Of a stretch of DNA of 64,000 bases, positions 34,615 through 43,014 are shown in pieces. A model generated the notes under the pieces. It had not been told where the DNA came from. It made no database searches and saw nothing but the letters and a program-made list of their open reading frames with translations. A program made the translations under genes and the position numbers. Positions within the stretch are counted from its first letter, which is position 1; every line of letters starts with the position of its first letter. Source of the DNA: an uncultured Lachnospiraceae bacterium (GTDB taxonomy: Bacteria > Bacillota > Clostridia > Lachnospirales > Lachnospiraceae); NCBI GenBank assembly GCA_910577645.1, contig CAJTOL010000001.1:263738-327737 (forward strand), read 5' to 3'.

Positions 34615-36342
34615 ATGAAATACCTTTGGAACTACACAAAAAAATACCGGCGCTTCTATTTCCTGGCTGTTGCCGCTATGTGCGTCAGCATCGGTCTGGA
34701 CATGATGGCGCCTCAAATCATCCGTATGCTTATCGACGATGTTATTACTGCCGGCCGGATGGAACTGTTTGGAGGCCTTTTGCTGGGGTTGATTGGCATT
34801 GGGCTGGGCCGGGCAGTATTTCAGTATGTGAAAGAATATACCTTTGACTGTATTGGAGCCAAAATCGGCTGCAGCATCCGGAAAGAATTATTCGATCATA
34901 TCCAGACTTTATCCGTGGAATACTTTGACAGCCACAACACAGGCGAACTGATGGCCAGGGTGAAAGATGACGTGGAAAAGATATGGAACGCCATGGGGTT
35001 TGTGGGAATGTTGGCCATTGAGTGTGTAATCCACACCGTGCTGGTTATCATTTTCATGGCAAGAATCAGCCCTGTACTGACCTTGCTGCCTCTTGTAATC
35101 ATGCCGGTTATCGCCTGGTGCGCCATCCGTATGGAGAGCCAGATGGGCCAGATTTATGAGGAAATCAGCGAAGAGACCGCAAGGCTCAACACAGTGGCGC
35201 AGGAAAACCTGGCCGGAGTCCGGACCGTTAAGGCCTTTGCCAGAGAACGGTATGAGCTGAAGAAATTTCACCGGAGAAATGAAGAATATTACCGGCTCAA
35301 TATGAAGCAGGCCAGGATGATGGCTTTTTATCAGCCCCTGATTTCTGCTCTGGGCCAGGGATTTCTTATGGCAGTGGTGCTTTTAGGCGGTATCCTGGTT
35401 ATCCGGGATTCCATGACCCTGGGGGAGCTGGGAGCTTTCCTGGACTATGCAAACAACATTATCTGGCCCATGGAGCTGGTAGGGTGGCTCAGCAATGATC
35501 TGGCGGCTGCCGCGGCATCTAACCGGAAAATCCAGAAGGTTTTAAAAGAAACGCCCAAAGTAAAAGAACAGTCAAATCCCCAGGTTTTGCAGGAAGTAAA
35601 AGGAGAAATACGTTTTGAACATGTAGGGCTGACTTTGGGAGACAGGGAAATCCTGACAGACATTAATGTAAACCTGCAGCCGGGGAAAACCTTAGGTATT
35701 ATGGGGATGACCGGATCAGGGAAAACTTCCCTGGTCAGCCTGCTCCAGAGATTCTATGATGCGGATCAGGGGCGGATCTTATTGGACGGCGCAGACATCC
35801 GAAACCTTTCTTTAAATCAGCTGCGCGGAAGTATGGCGGTGGTGATGCAGGATATATTCCTGTTTTCTGACTCTGTCAGCCAGAACATCCGCACCGGCCA
35901 GAAGGAGACTATGGAAGAACCTACCGTAAGCTGGGCGGCAGATAAGGCCGGCGCCCATTCCTTTATCCATCGCCTGAGCCTGGGGTATGATACGGTTATA
36001 GGCGAGAGGGGCGTGGGGCTTTCCGGCGGCCAGAAGCAGCGTATCAGCATTGCCAGGGCCCTGGCCAAAAAGACGCCTGTCCTGATTCTGGATGATTCTA
36101 CGTCCGCCCTGGATATGGAGACGGAGCGGGAGATTCAGCAGAAATTAAAAACAATAGAAGGCGTCACCAAGATTATCATTGGTCACCGGATCTCATCAGT
36201 AAAGGATGCAGACGAGATCCTGATTATGGAAAACGGCAGGATAGCCGAGAGGGGGAATCACAAATCCCTGATGGAGCAAAGAGGACGATATTACGACACC
36301 TGGTGTGTCCAGTACGGAGAGGAGGAAACAGCATGGCAGTAA
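34615..36342 (+). CDS. ABC multidrug-type exporter half, degenerate-site subunit
   Basis: 575 residues: six membrane segments (about 15-300) fused to a nucleotide-binding domain. Walker A is 'GMTGSGKTSL' near 370, the signature 'LSGGQKQR' is canonical near 475, and Walker B reads 'VLILDDSTSALD' with Asp in place of the catalytic Glu. The switch His is in 'IGHRIS'. This makes one half-site weak, as in heterodimeric exporters such as BmrC/BmrD or TM287/288. The start at 34615 follows AGGGGGA. The stop overlaps the next gene by ten bases, so the two subunits are co-translated. Likely substrates are hydrophobic drugs or peptides; not determinable here. Confidence 0.92.
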   Translation: MKYLWNYTKKYRRFYFLAVAAMCVSIGLDMMAPQIIRMLIDDVITAGRMELFGGLLLGLIGIGLGRAVFQYVKEYTFDCIGAKIGCSIRKELFDHIQTLSVEYFDSHNTGELMARVKDDVEKIWNAMGFVGMLAIECVIHTVLVIIFMARISPVLTLLPLVIMPVIAWCAIRMESQMGQIYEEISEETARLNTVAQENLAGVRTVKAFARERYELKKFHRRNEEYYRLNMKQARMMAFYQPLISALGQGFLMAVVLLGGILVIRDSMTLGELGAFLDYANNIIWPMELVGWLSNDLAAAAASNRKIQKVLKETPKVKEQSNPQVLQEVKGEIRFEHVGLTLGDREILTDINVNLQPGKTLGIMGMTGSGKTSLVSLLQRFYDADQGRILLDGADIRNLSLNQLRGSMAVVMQDIFLFSDSVSQNIRTGQKETMEEPTVSWAADKAGAHSFIHRLSLGYDTVIGERGVGLSGGQKQRISIARALAKKTPVLILDDSTSALDMETEREIQQKLKTIEGVTKIIIGHRISSVKDADEILIMENGRIAERGNHKSLMEQRGRYYDTWCVQYGEEETAWQ

Positions 36343-38108
36343 ATTCCATTCGCCAGGACGAAGAACAGCTTCATGTCAGCAAGCTTTCTATGATGAAACG
36401 GCTGTTTGCTTACCTTCTGTCCTACAAAAAGGATTTGGCCCTGGTGGCGGCGATTATGGCGGTAACCTTAACGATCAGCATGACCTGGCCGCTTTTGATG
36501 GAGCTGGCAGTGAACCGGTATGTGGCTGCAAAGGATATCCGGGGACTTTTGAGGCTGGGAGTCGGGGCCCTTTTGATGGCGGCAGTATTTGCCTGGGGCA
36601 GCCGGACACGGATGATCATTATGGCAAAGCTGTCAAACCGGGTTTTGATGACTATCCGCCAGGAGCTGTACGCCCACATCCAGACCCTGAGCTTTCATTT
36701 TTTTGACAGCCGTCCTACAGGAAAGATTCTGGCCCGGATTATCGGGGATGTTAATTCCTTAAAAGATGTGCTGTCCGACAGCATTACCAAGCTGGTGCCG
36801 GATCTTTTGACGGTTGCCGGTGTGGCGGCCATTATGATAGGAAAAAATATATATCTTGCCATGGCAGCCCTTTTAACAGTGCCTTTGCTGGCAGGAGGAA
36901 TGCTTTTCATCCAGACCAGGGCGTACCCTATGTGGCAGTTTTACCGAAAGAAAAATTCTAACTTAAATGCCTTTGTCCACGAGGATTTTTCCGGCATCCG
37001 CCTTGTCCAGAGCTTTGCGGCGGAGGCGGAAAGCCGGAAAGATTTTTACCAGCTTGCCGACCAACAGAGAGATTCTTTCTGTCAGGCAGTACGGTGCGCC
37101 GACTGTTTCGGGCCGGTGGTGGAGGTGACATGGGGCCTGGGGGCCTTTTTCCTGTACTTTATCGGAATCCGCTTTTTGGGACGGGATGCAGTGGAGGTAG
37201 GCACCTACCTGGCCTTTTCCACCTACCTGGCCATGTTCTGGAGTCCCATCCGCAACCTGGCAAGCTTCTACAACAAGCTGACGACCAACCTTTCGGCGGC
37301 AGAGAGGGTTTTTGACATTTTGGATACTCCGGCGGAGATTACAGACAGGGAAGGGGCGGGGATACTGCCTCCCTTAACAGGAAAAGTAGAGTTTCGCCAT
37401 GTAAGCTTTGCCTACGAGGACGAGCCGGAGCGGCTGATTTTAAAGGATGTGAACGTTACGGTAAATCCAGGCGAGACCATTGCGCTGGTAGGGCCTACGG
37501 GAGCCGGAAAGACTACCATTGTCAACCTGATTGGCCGCTTTTATGAGGTGACGGACGGAGAAATTCTTCTGGACGGAACCTCTGTCCGGGAGGTGACCCT
37601 GGAAAGTCTTAGGAGCCAGATGGGCATTATGACTCAGGACAATTTCCTTTTTTCCGGAACAATCCGGGATAACATCCGTTACGGCCGCCTGGATGCTACA
37701 GATGAAGAAATTGAGGCGGCAGCCAAAGCGGTCAATGCCCATGAATTTATTATGGGTCTGGAAAATGGCTACGAGACAGAGATCAGCGAAAGGGGAAGCA
37801 GGCTGTCCATCGGCCAGCGTCAGCTTTTGGCCTTTGCCAGAACTATGGTTTCCAATCCCAGGATCCTGATCCTGGACGAAGCCACCTCCAGCATTGACAC
37901 CCACACCGAGAGGCTGGTACAGCAGGGGATTGAACACCTGCTGGCAGGACGCACCTCCTTTGTGGTAGCCCACCGCCTGTCAACCATCCGCAAGGCAGAT
38001 CGGATTTTCGTCATTGACCAGGGAAACATCCTGGAACAAGGAAACCACAGAGAGCTGATGGAGAAAAAAGGAGCTTATTACCAGCTCTATCAGAGTCAGT
38101 TTGAATAG
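36333..38108 (+). CDS. ABC multidrug-type exporter half, consensus-site subunit
   Basis: 591 residues: an N-terminal cytoplasmic extension of about 35 residues, six membrane segments, then a nucleotide-binding domain with Walker A 'GPTGAGKTTI', Walker B 'ILILDEATSSID' with the catalytic Glu, and switch His in 'VAHRLST'. The signature reads 'LSIGQRQL' in place of LSGGQ. The degenerate signature here faces the degenerate Walker B of the partner, so the pair has one competent and one impaired ATP site. The start at 36333 has GGAGAGGAGG upstream. The stop is directly followed by the end of the convergent marR gene. Confidence 0.92.
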   Translation: MAVNSIRQDEEQLHVSKLSMMKRLFAYLLSYKKDLALVAAIMAVTLTISMTWPLLMELAVNRYVAAKDIRGLLRLGVGALLMAAVFAWGSRTRMIIMAKLSNRVLMTIRQELYAHIQTLSFHFFDSRPTGKILARIIGDVNSLKDVLSDSITKLVPDLLTVAGVAAIMIGKNIYLAMAALLTVPLLAGGMLFIQTRAYPMWQFYRKKNSNLNAFVHEDFSGIRLVQSFAAEAESRKDFYQLADQQRDSFCQAVRCADCFGPVVEVTWGLGAFFLYFIGIRFLGRDAVEVGTYLAFSTYLAMFWSPIRNLASFYNKLTTNLSAAERVFDILDTPAEITDREGAGILPPLTGKVEFRHVSFAYEDEPERLILKDVNVTVNPGETIALVGPTGAGKTTIVNLIGRFYEVTDGEILLDGTSVREVTLESLRSQMGIMTQDNFLFSGTIRDNIRYGRLDATDEEIEAAAKAVNAHEFIMGLENGYETEISERGSRLSIGQRQLLAFARTMVSNPRILILDEATSSIDTHTERLVQQGIEHLLAGRTSFVVAHRLSTIRKADRIFVIDQGNILEQGNHRELMEKKGAYYQLYQSQFE

Positions 38109-38582
38109 TCAAATAAGGGGAAACACATGGGAACCGCCAAAGCCTTCCAGCTTGGAGAAAAGTTCCATTAACCGGGTCAGGCAGGCGTCGATCTCAGCCT
38201 TTTCCCCATCATCAAACACAGCCATGGCAGCAGCAGCGTGCTCTGCCATGGCTTTTTTTACCTCGTCCAGCATAGCAATGCCCTCCGGGGTAATGTGGAT
38301 GTAGACCTGGCGGCGGTTGACAGGATTGTGGATCCGCTCTACAAACCCCTGATTTTCCAGATCATTGACCAGGCGGGTAAGCTGCTGCTTGGTAATCATC
38401 ATCTCCTGAGCCAGCTCTGACATGGTCAGTTCCTGTCTGGAAAGAATCTGGAGGTTAATCAGAGCGTGAAATGCCAGGGAACCGGCCCGCAGCTCATTTT
38501 CTTTGCGGAAATGGGTCTTAGTAAAAGATAAAAATCGAATGGAAAATTCTAAAAAATGCCGGATTTCCGTATCTGAGTACAT
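38109..38582 (-). CDS. MarR-family regulator
   Basis: 157 residues, winged helix with recognition region 'LTMSELAQEMMITKQQLTRL' and wing 'RIHNPVNRRQVYIHITPEG'. MarR proteins usually repress drug exporters or stress genes and respond to small ligands. It is convergent with the ABC exporter, the stops being adjacent, and divergent from ftsH (38748), so it may act on its own promoter and possibly on the exporter. The start has AGGAGGAG 3-10 bases upstream. The ligand is unknown. Confidence 0.9.
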   Translation of the reverse strand: MYSDTEIRHFLEFSIRFLSFTKTHFRKENELRAGSLAFHALINLQILSRQELTMSELAQEMMITKQQLTRLVNDLENQGFVERIHNPVNRRQVYIHITPEGIAMLDEVKKAMAEHAAAAMAVFDDGEKAEIDACLTRLMELFSKLEGFGGSHVFPLI

Positions 38583-38686
38583 GGTCTCCTCCTGAAATAT
38601 TTATAGATCATATTGATTTTGTTTTACCATAAGTATAAATAAAAGTCAATAAAAGTAAAAAGTAAATAAATATTTATTATAATCTA

Positions 38687-38715
38687 TTGACAAATAATAG
38701 AAAACAGTCTATTTT
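38687..38715 (+). promoter_or_regulatory. Promoter of ftsH
   Basis: TTGACA (38687-38692), 17 bp, TATTTT (38710-38715). Confidence 0.55.
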
Positions 38716-38747
38716 AAAGCTAATCCAAAAGAAAAGGAGACGAATTC

Positions 38748-40604
38748 ATGGAAATAAAGGAACGCAAGCCGGGAAACGGCGGCCCAGACAAAAATCCGAT
38801 GAAAGTGTTTTTGTATTACTATGTGATTATTATGGTAATTACATTTCTCATCAATGCTATGGGATTTTCTTCTTTATTTAAGACCCAGGTGCAATTGGTT
38901 ACCTACAATGAATTTAAAGAGCAGGTGTATGCAGGCAATGTTACTACTGTGTCAAAGGAAAATGAAAACACCCTGATTTTTATTGCTAACAATGAGAAGG
39001 GGGAGCCCAGGGTTTACAAAACCGGTATCTGGGTGTGGCCGGATGAAGAGCTGAATAAGGAGTTGCAGAAACAGGGAGTTATTTTCGCTGCCGAGATTCC
39101 CACGGAGCCGAACCCGGTGGTGAGCTTTATCCTTTCATGGGTAATGCCCATTCTTATGTTTGTGATAATCGGCGCCATCATGTCCAGAATCATGGGTAAA
39201 CGTATGGGCGGAAACGCCATGACCTTTGGAAAATCCAACGCCAAGATTTACGCGGAGAATGAGACCGGTAAAACCTTTGCCGACGTAGCCGGGGAAGAAG
39301 AAGCAAAAGAGGCACTAAAGGAGATTGTAGACTTCCTTCACAATCCTCAAAAGTACGCTGACATCGGCGCCACCCTTCCCAAAGGCGCTCTGCTGGTGGG
39401 CCCTCCCGGAACCGGTAAAACCCTCCTTGCCAAGGCAGTGGCAGGAGAAGCACATGTGCCCTTTTTCTCCATTTCCGGTTCCGAGTTCGTGGAAATGTTT
39501 GTGGGAATGGGGGCGGCCAAGGTTCGGGATCTGTTTAAGCAGGCTAACGAAAAGGCTCCCTGTATTGTTTTTATCGATGAGATAGATACCATCGGAAAGA
39601 AAAGGGACGGCGCAGGCGGCATGGGCGGAAATGACGAGAGAGAGCAGACTTTAAATCAGCTTCTTACAGAGATGGACGGGTTTGACGGCCGTAAAGGAGT
39701 GGTGATTCTGGCGGCAACCAACCGGCCGGAATCCTTAGATAAGGCGTTGCTGCGGCCCGGCAGGTTTGACCGGAGAATTCCGGTGGAGCTGCCGGATATG
39801 AAAGGCCGGGAAGCGATTTTACGGGTTCACGGCGGCAAGGTGAAGCTGTCAGACGACGTGGACTTTAATGCGGTAGCCCGGGCAGCCTCCGGGGCCAGCG
39901 GCGCAGAGCTTGCCAATATTGTCAATGAAGCGGCTCTTCGGGCAGTCCGAATGGGGCGGAGCGTGGTGCTTCAGGAGGATTTAGAGGAAAGCGTGGAGGT
40001 AGTCATTGCAGGCTATCAGAGAAAGGATGCCGCTGTTTCGGAAAAAGAGCGGAAGATTGTTGCATATCATGAAATCGGCCATGCCCTGGTGGCGGCCTGC
40101 CAGAATCATTCAGCCCCGGTGCATAAGATTACTATTATTCCCAGAACCTCCGGCGCACTGGGTTACACTATGCAGGTGGAGGAAGGGGAGAGAGTATTAA
40201 TGAGCCGGGAAGAAGCCTTAAATAAAATTGCCACCTTTACCGGCGGCCGGGCGGCGGAGGAACTGATTTTCCATTCCATTACCACCGGAGCCAGCAATGA
40301 TATTGAACAGGCCACCAAGCTTGCCAGAGCCATGGTGACCCGGTACGGTATGAGCGGCCGGTTTGGCATGGTAGCGCTGGAAACCGTAACCAACCAGTAC
40401 CTGGGAGGCGACGCTTCTCTGGCCTGTTCGCCGGAGACTGCCAAGGAAATTGACGATGAGGTTATTGCCACCGTAAAAGAACAATATGAGAAGGCTAAGG
40501 ATATCCTATCTCAAAATGAGGAGAAGCTCCATGAGCTGGCCGCCTGTCTGCTGGAGAAGGAGACCATTACCGGACAGGAGTTTATGAAAATTCTGACAAC
40601 CTGA
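38748..40604 (+). CDS. ftsH: ATP-dependent zinc metalloprotease FtsH
   Basis: 618 residues. Two N-terminal membrane segments (about 22-44 and 125-148) flank a small extracytoplasmic domain. The AAA+ domain carries Walker A 'GPPGTGKT' near 218, Walker B 'IVFIDEID' and the second-region 'RPGRFDRRI'. The zinc site 'HEIGHA' is near 441, and the third ligand region follows. FtsH degrades unstable and misassembled membrane proteins. The start has AAAAGGAGA 7-8 bases upstream. It stands alone rather than behind tilS-hpt, so it may be a second, non-housekeeping copy in this genome; that cannot be tested here. Confidence 0.95.
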   Translation: MEIKERKPGNGGPDKNPMKVFLYYYVIIMVITFLINAMGFSSLFKTQVQLVTYNEFKEQVYAGNVTTVSKENENTLIFIANNEKGEPRVYKTGIWVWPDEELNKELQKQGVIFAAEIPTEPNPVVSFILSWVMPILMFVIIGAIMSRIMGKRMGGNAMTFGKSNAKIYAENETGKTFADVAGEEEAKEALKEIVDFLHNPQKYADIGATLPKGALLVGPPGTGKTLLAKAVAGEAHVPFFSISGSEFVEMFVGMGAAKVRDLFKQANEKAPCIVFIDEIDTIGKKRDGAGGMGGNDEREQTLNQLLTEMDGFDGRKGVVILAATNRPESLDKALLRPGRFDRRIPVELPDMKGREAILRVHGGKVKLSDDVDFNAVARAASGASGAELANIVNEAALRAVRMGRSVVLQEDLEESVEVVIAGYQRKDAAVSEKERKIVAYHEIGHALVAACQNHSAPVHKITIIPRTSGALGYTMQVEEGERVLMSREEALNKIATFTGGRAAEELIFHSITTGASNDIEQATKLARAMVTRYGMSGRFGMVALETVTNQYLGGDASLACSPETAKEIDDEVIATVKEQYEKAKDILSQNEEKLHELAACLLEKETITGQEFMKILTT

Positions 40605-40624
40605 TTTCTTTGGCATGAAAGGCT

Positions 40625-40648
40625 GTTGTTTCTATTTTGCAACATCCC
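40625..40648 (-). repeat. Dispersed GGGATGYYGCAAAAT element, inverted copy
   Basis: On the minus strand GGGATGTTGCAAAATAGAAAC. The plus-strand reading TTTTGCAACATCCCTGTAAT resembles the 3' arm and tail of the hairpin at 41606-41668. Confidence 0.45.
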
Positions 40649-40670
40649 TGTAATATTTTGTATAGAAAAG

Positions 40671-40715
40671 GGGCTGCACACGGATTATTTCCTGTAGCAG
40701 CCCTAATATTTTTGC
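40671..40715 (+). terminator. Intrinsic terminator after ftsH
   Basis: GGGCTGC (40671-40677) pairs with GCAGCCC (40697-40703), followed by a T-rich stretch. Confidence 0.75.
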
Positions 40716-40728
40716 TTTTTTAAAACAC

Positions 40729-40768
40729 TTGACACAAAATGGAAGAAGAGTTATAATGTGCTTGTAAT
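40729..40768 (+). promoter_or_regulatory. Consensus promoter of NlpC/P60 gene 2, with TGTAAT just after the -10
   Basis: TTGACA (40729-40734), 17 bp, TATAAT (40752-40757), then TGTAAT (40763-40768). A 6-5-6 repeat GTTAAC-N5-CGTAAC lies at 40772-40788. Confidence 0.8.
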
Positions 40769-40826
40769 AAAGTTAACAATTACGTAACAAAATAAGACAA
40801 AAGTGTAATTATTATTAGGAGTACAT

Positions 40827-41597
40827 ATGAAATATACATTAAGACAAACAACAGGAATCTTCGCTTTTTGCTCAGTATTTGCAGCTACATCTATGACATC
40901 ATTTGCAGGAACCGTTAATCATACCACAGCTATTCAGCACGGGCCGGGAACCGGGACATCCCAGTATTTAGTTAAAGTAGTAGGAGAATCAGCGGTTATC
41001 AATACAGATCCGGTAAACGGAGAGCTCCTTATGGAAGCAGAAATGGATGACAGCTTTCCGCTGATGGAGGAAACAGCGGACGGCTGGCTGAAAATACAAG
41101 TCGGAGAAGAAGAAGGTTATCTTTCCCCAAAAGAAGCGGTAGAGCTGGAAGCCGCCGGGGAAGAAGAGCTGGCGGCGGCAGCGGAAACAGCGGCGGCTAG
41201 CCTGGAAGAATCCAGGAGCGGAGAAAACACGGCAAACCGGAGACAGAAGGTAGTAGACTACGCTATGCAGTTTTTGGGATGCAGCTACCGCTATGGCGGC
41301 AGCAATCCTTTAACCGGCGTAGACTGTTCCGGCTTTACCAGTTTTGTTATGCTTAATGGCGCAGGCGTTTCCCTCCCCAGAACCTCTGGAGGTCAGGCCG
41401 GCGCAGGAATTGCTATTACGGATGTTCAGATGCAGCCGGGCGATTTGATTTGCTACGGCAGCGGCAGCTCTATTAATCATGTTGGAATGTATGTAGGAAA
41501 CGGTCAGATTATCCACGCTTCCACAGAAAGAACAGGAGTAAAGCTTTCTCCCTGGAATTACCGCACTCCGGTCCGGATTGTTAATGTGCTGGGATAA
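40827..41597 (+). CDS. Secreted NlpC/P60 peptidoglycan hydrolase with SH3-like N-domain, copy 2
   Basis: 256 residues: signal peptide ending 'SMTSFAGT', an SH3-like segment (about 45-110, 'DGWLKIQVGEEEGYLSPKEA'), an Ala/Glu-rich linker, and an NlpC/P60 domain. Catalytic Cys167 is in 'GVDCSGFTSF' and His218 in 'NHVGMYVGNGQIIH'. It is very close in plan to the 24267 protein; both end in 'YRTPVRI'. It has a perfect-consensus promoter and a strong terminator, so it is expressed alone and probably strongly unless repressed. The role is stem-peptide cleavage in wall turnover or daughter-cell separation. Confidence 0.9.
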   Translation: MKYTLRQTTGIFAFCSVFAATSMTSFAGTVNHTTAIQHGPGTGTSQYLVKVVGESAVINTDPVNGELLMEAEMDDSFPLMEETADGWLKIQVGEEEGYLSPKEAVELEAAGEEELAAAAETAAASLEESRSGENTANRRQKVVDYAMQFLGCSYRYGGSNPLTGVDCSGFTSFVMLNGAGVSLPRTSGGQAGAGIAITDVQMQPGDLICYGSGSSINHVGMYVGNGQIIHASTERTGVKLSPWNYRTPVRIVNVLG

Positions 41598-41605
41598 TTT
41601 TGGCG

Positions 41606-41668
41606 GGGATGCCGCAAAATGAAATCAAAGAGCTTGTGATTTCGTTTTGCGGCATCCCTATAATTTTT
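41606..41668 (+). terminator. Long-stem intrinsic terminator, full copy of the dispersed element
   Basis: A 22-bp stem with one G-U pair: 41606-41627 (starts GGGATGCCGCAAAATG) with 41637-41658, loop of 9, then TATAATTTTT. Confidence 0.88.
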
Positions 41669-41690
41669 GCATATTTTCCGAAAGAAGAGC

Positions 41691-41707
41691 CATACTAACC
41701 TCGTAAC
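41691..41707 (+). promoter_or_regulatory. Putative -10 and GTAA motif of the N/S/K-rich protein gene
   Basis: CATACT (41691-41696) followed after 5 bases by CGTAAC (41702-41707), the same geometry as at 22463, 24173 and 40752. The -35 is weak (TTGCAT near 41667). Confidence 0.45.
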
Positions 41708-41732
41708 AAAAATTAGTTAGGAGGTTATGACG

Positions 41733-41885
41733 ATGAACAACAACTACCGTGATATGGAAGACAACACTTCTAAGAACTGCCGCAACAATACGGAGAACTC
41801 AGGCAAAAACAAAGCAGACAACTCCAGTAAGAACAACAGCCAGAATTCCAGCAAGAATTCCAGCAAAAACAGCAGCAGAGATTAA
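41733..41885 (+). CDS. 50-residue Asn/Ser/Lys-rich small protein
   Basis: A short gene with a strong ribosome site, TAGGAGGT at 41718-41725, 7-8 bases before ATG; another ATG at 41727 is too close to it. The protein is low complexity: 'NSSKNSSKNSSRD' at the end and 'KNNSQNSSKN' before it, with one Cys. Tandem nucleotide triplets explain part of the repetition. It has no signal peptide or hydrophobic part. Small N/S/K-rich proteins of this type occur in spore-forming clostridia and some are spore-associated, so a spore or coat role is possible, but I cannot assign a family. Confidence 0.6.
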   Translation: MNNNYRDMEDNTSKNCRNNTENSGKNKADNSSKNNSQNSSKNSSKNSSRD

Positions 41886-41931
41886 GCCGGAAAATTAACA
41901 GGCAGAAGATTTTAGAAACAGACAAAAAGAG

Positions 41932-41975
41932 GAGAAGGGCTTGCTGCGCGTATGCGTGACAGGCTCTTTTTCTGT
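41932..41975 (+). terminator. Probable terminator after the N/S/K-rich protein
   Basis: An imperfect hairpin centred on TATG at about 41952 (arm AAGGGCTTGCTGCGCG with CGTGACAGGCTCTT), followed by a T run. Confidence 0.5.
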
Positions 41976-42064
41976 GCCTGAAAATGGCAGCGGGAGATCA
42001 GATGGACATTCTTGCCCTGCCTGAATATACTATACTTATACAGGAAAGACAAGGAGATGAGCAG

Positions 42065-42376
42065 ATGGGCGTAGGCATGATTTCCCTGTGGGATCTGGAG
42101 TACCGGTTAAATGCCGGTATTCCCATGCAGCTTGTGGACTTGAGGACACCGTCTGATTACCAGGCGGGCCATATCCGGGGGGCAGTAAATATCCCTTATT
42201 CCAATTTAGCCAGCCGGCTGCCGGAACTGGCCTCGGGACCGGCTGTGATTTTTTACTGTGCCAGAGGCGGCATCAGCCTTCAGGCTGCCAGAATGGCTGC
42301 CCAGAGAGGAATTCCGGCAGCGTCGGTAATGAGTGGAATTACTTATTACAGAGGCGCTCATATGATTCGGAATTGA
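42065..42376 (+). CDS. Single-domain rhodanese
   Basis: 103 residues, one rhodanese domain: 'MQLVDLRTPSDYQAGHIRGA' and 'VNIPYSNL', then the active-site loop 'YCARGGISLQAA' with the persulfide-carrying Cys. Such proteins move sulfane sulfur; PspE/GlpE types are similar in size. The start at 42065 has AAGGAG 8 bases upstream; a longer frame exists but lacks a ribosome site. The next gene starts about 60 bases later, so it may be in the same transcript. Confidence 0.88.
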   Translation: MGVGMISLWDLEYRLNAGIPMQLVDLRTPSDYQAGHIRGAVNIPYSNLASRLPELASGPAVIFYCARGGISLQAARMAAQRGIPAASVMSGITYYRGAHMIRN

Positions 42377-42438
42377 CAAGATTAGACCTTGGCTATAAAA
42401 TAAAACCACGAGACAAAAAAAGATTAGGAGAACCGTCG

Positions 42439-42981
42439 ATGAAAGTACTGTTTGCTTCTGATATTCATGGATCTGCTTATTTTTGCCAAAGGCTTTTGGA
42501 AATATACGGGCAGTCCGGCGCGGACCGTTTGATACTTCTTGGGGATATCCTGTACCACGGCCCGCGCAATGATTTGCCCAGAGACTATAATCCCAAGCAG
42601 GTAATTGCCATGCTGAACCAGTATAAAGATCAAATTTACGCCATTCGGGGAAACTGTGACACTGAGGTAGATCAGATGGTGCTGGAATTCCCTATTCTGG
42701 CAGACTATGCACTTTTGGCCTTAAACAATAAAACTTTTTACGCTACCCATGGACACAAGTATAATCAGGATAATCTGCCTCCCATGATGCCGGGGGATAT
42801 TTTGATTCACGGCCATACTCACCTGTTAAAAGCGGAAAGGACAGAATCGATTACGGTGCTGAACCCCGGCTCCGTTTCCATTCCCAAGGGAGGAAACCCT
42901 AACACATATGCACTGTTAGAGGATACGCTTTTTACCATTTTTTCTCTGGATAAAGATGTGGTAAAGCAGATGGAGCTATAA
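42439..42981 (+). CDS. yfcE: YfcE-type phosphodiesterase
   Basis: 180 residues of the calcineurin-like metallophosphoesterase fold. Metal ligands are visible in order: 'ASDIHGS' (Asp, His), 'LLGDILYHGPRND' (Asp), 'IRGNCDTE' (Asn), 'YATHGHKY' (His) and 'HGHTHLLK' (His, His). E. coli YfcE cuts phosphodiesters in vitro; the natural substrate is unknown. AGGAG precedes the ATG at 42439. A second, more distant member lies at 46158. Confidence 0.88.
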   Translation: MKVLFASDIHGSAYFCQRLLEIYGQSGADRLILLGDILYHGPRNDLPRDYNPKQVIAMLNQYKDQIYAIRGNCDTEVDQMVLEFPILADYALLALNNKTFYATHGHKYNQDNLPPMMPGDILIHGHTHLLKAERTESITVLNPGSVSIPKGGNPNTYALLEDTLFTIFSLDKDVVKQMEL

Positions 42982-43014
42982 AAAGCCGCATTTATTTGAA
43001 AAGAGGATAATCAG

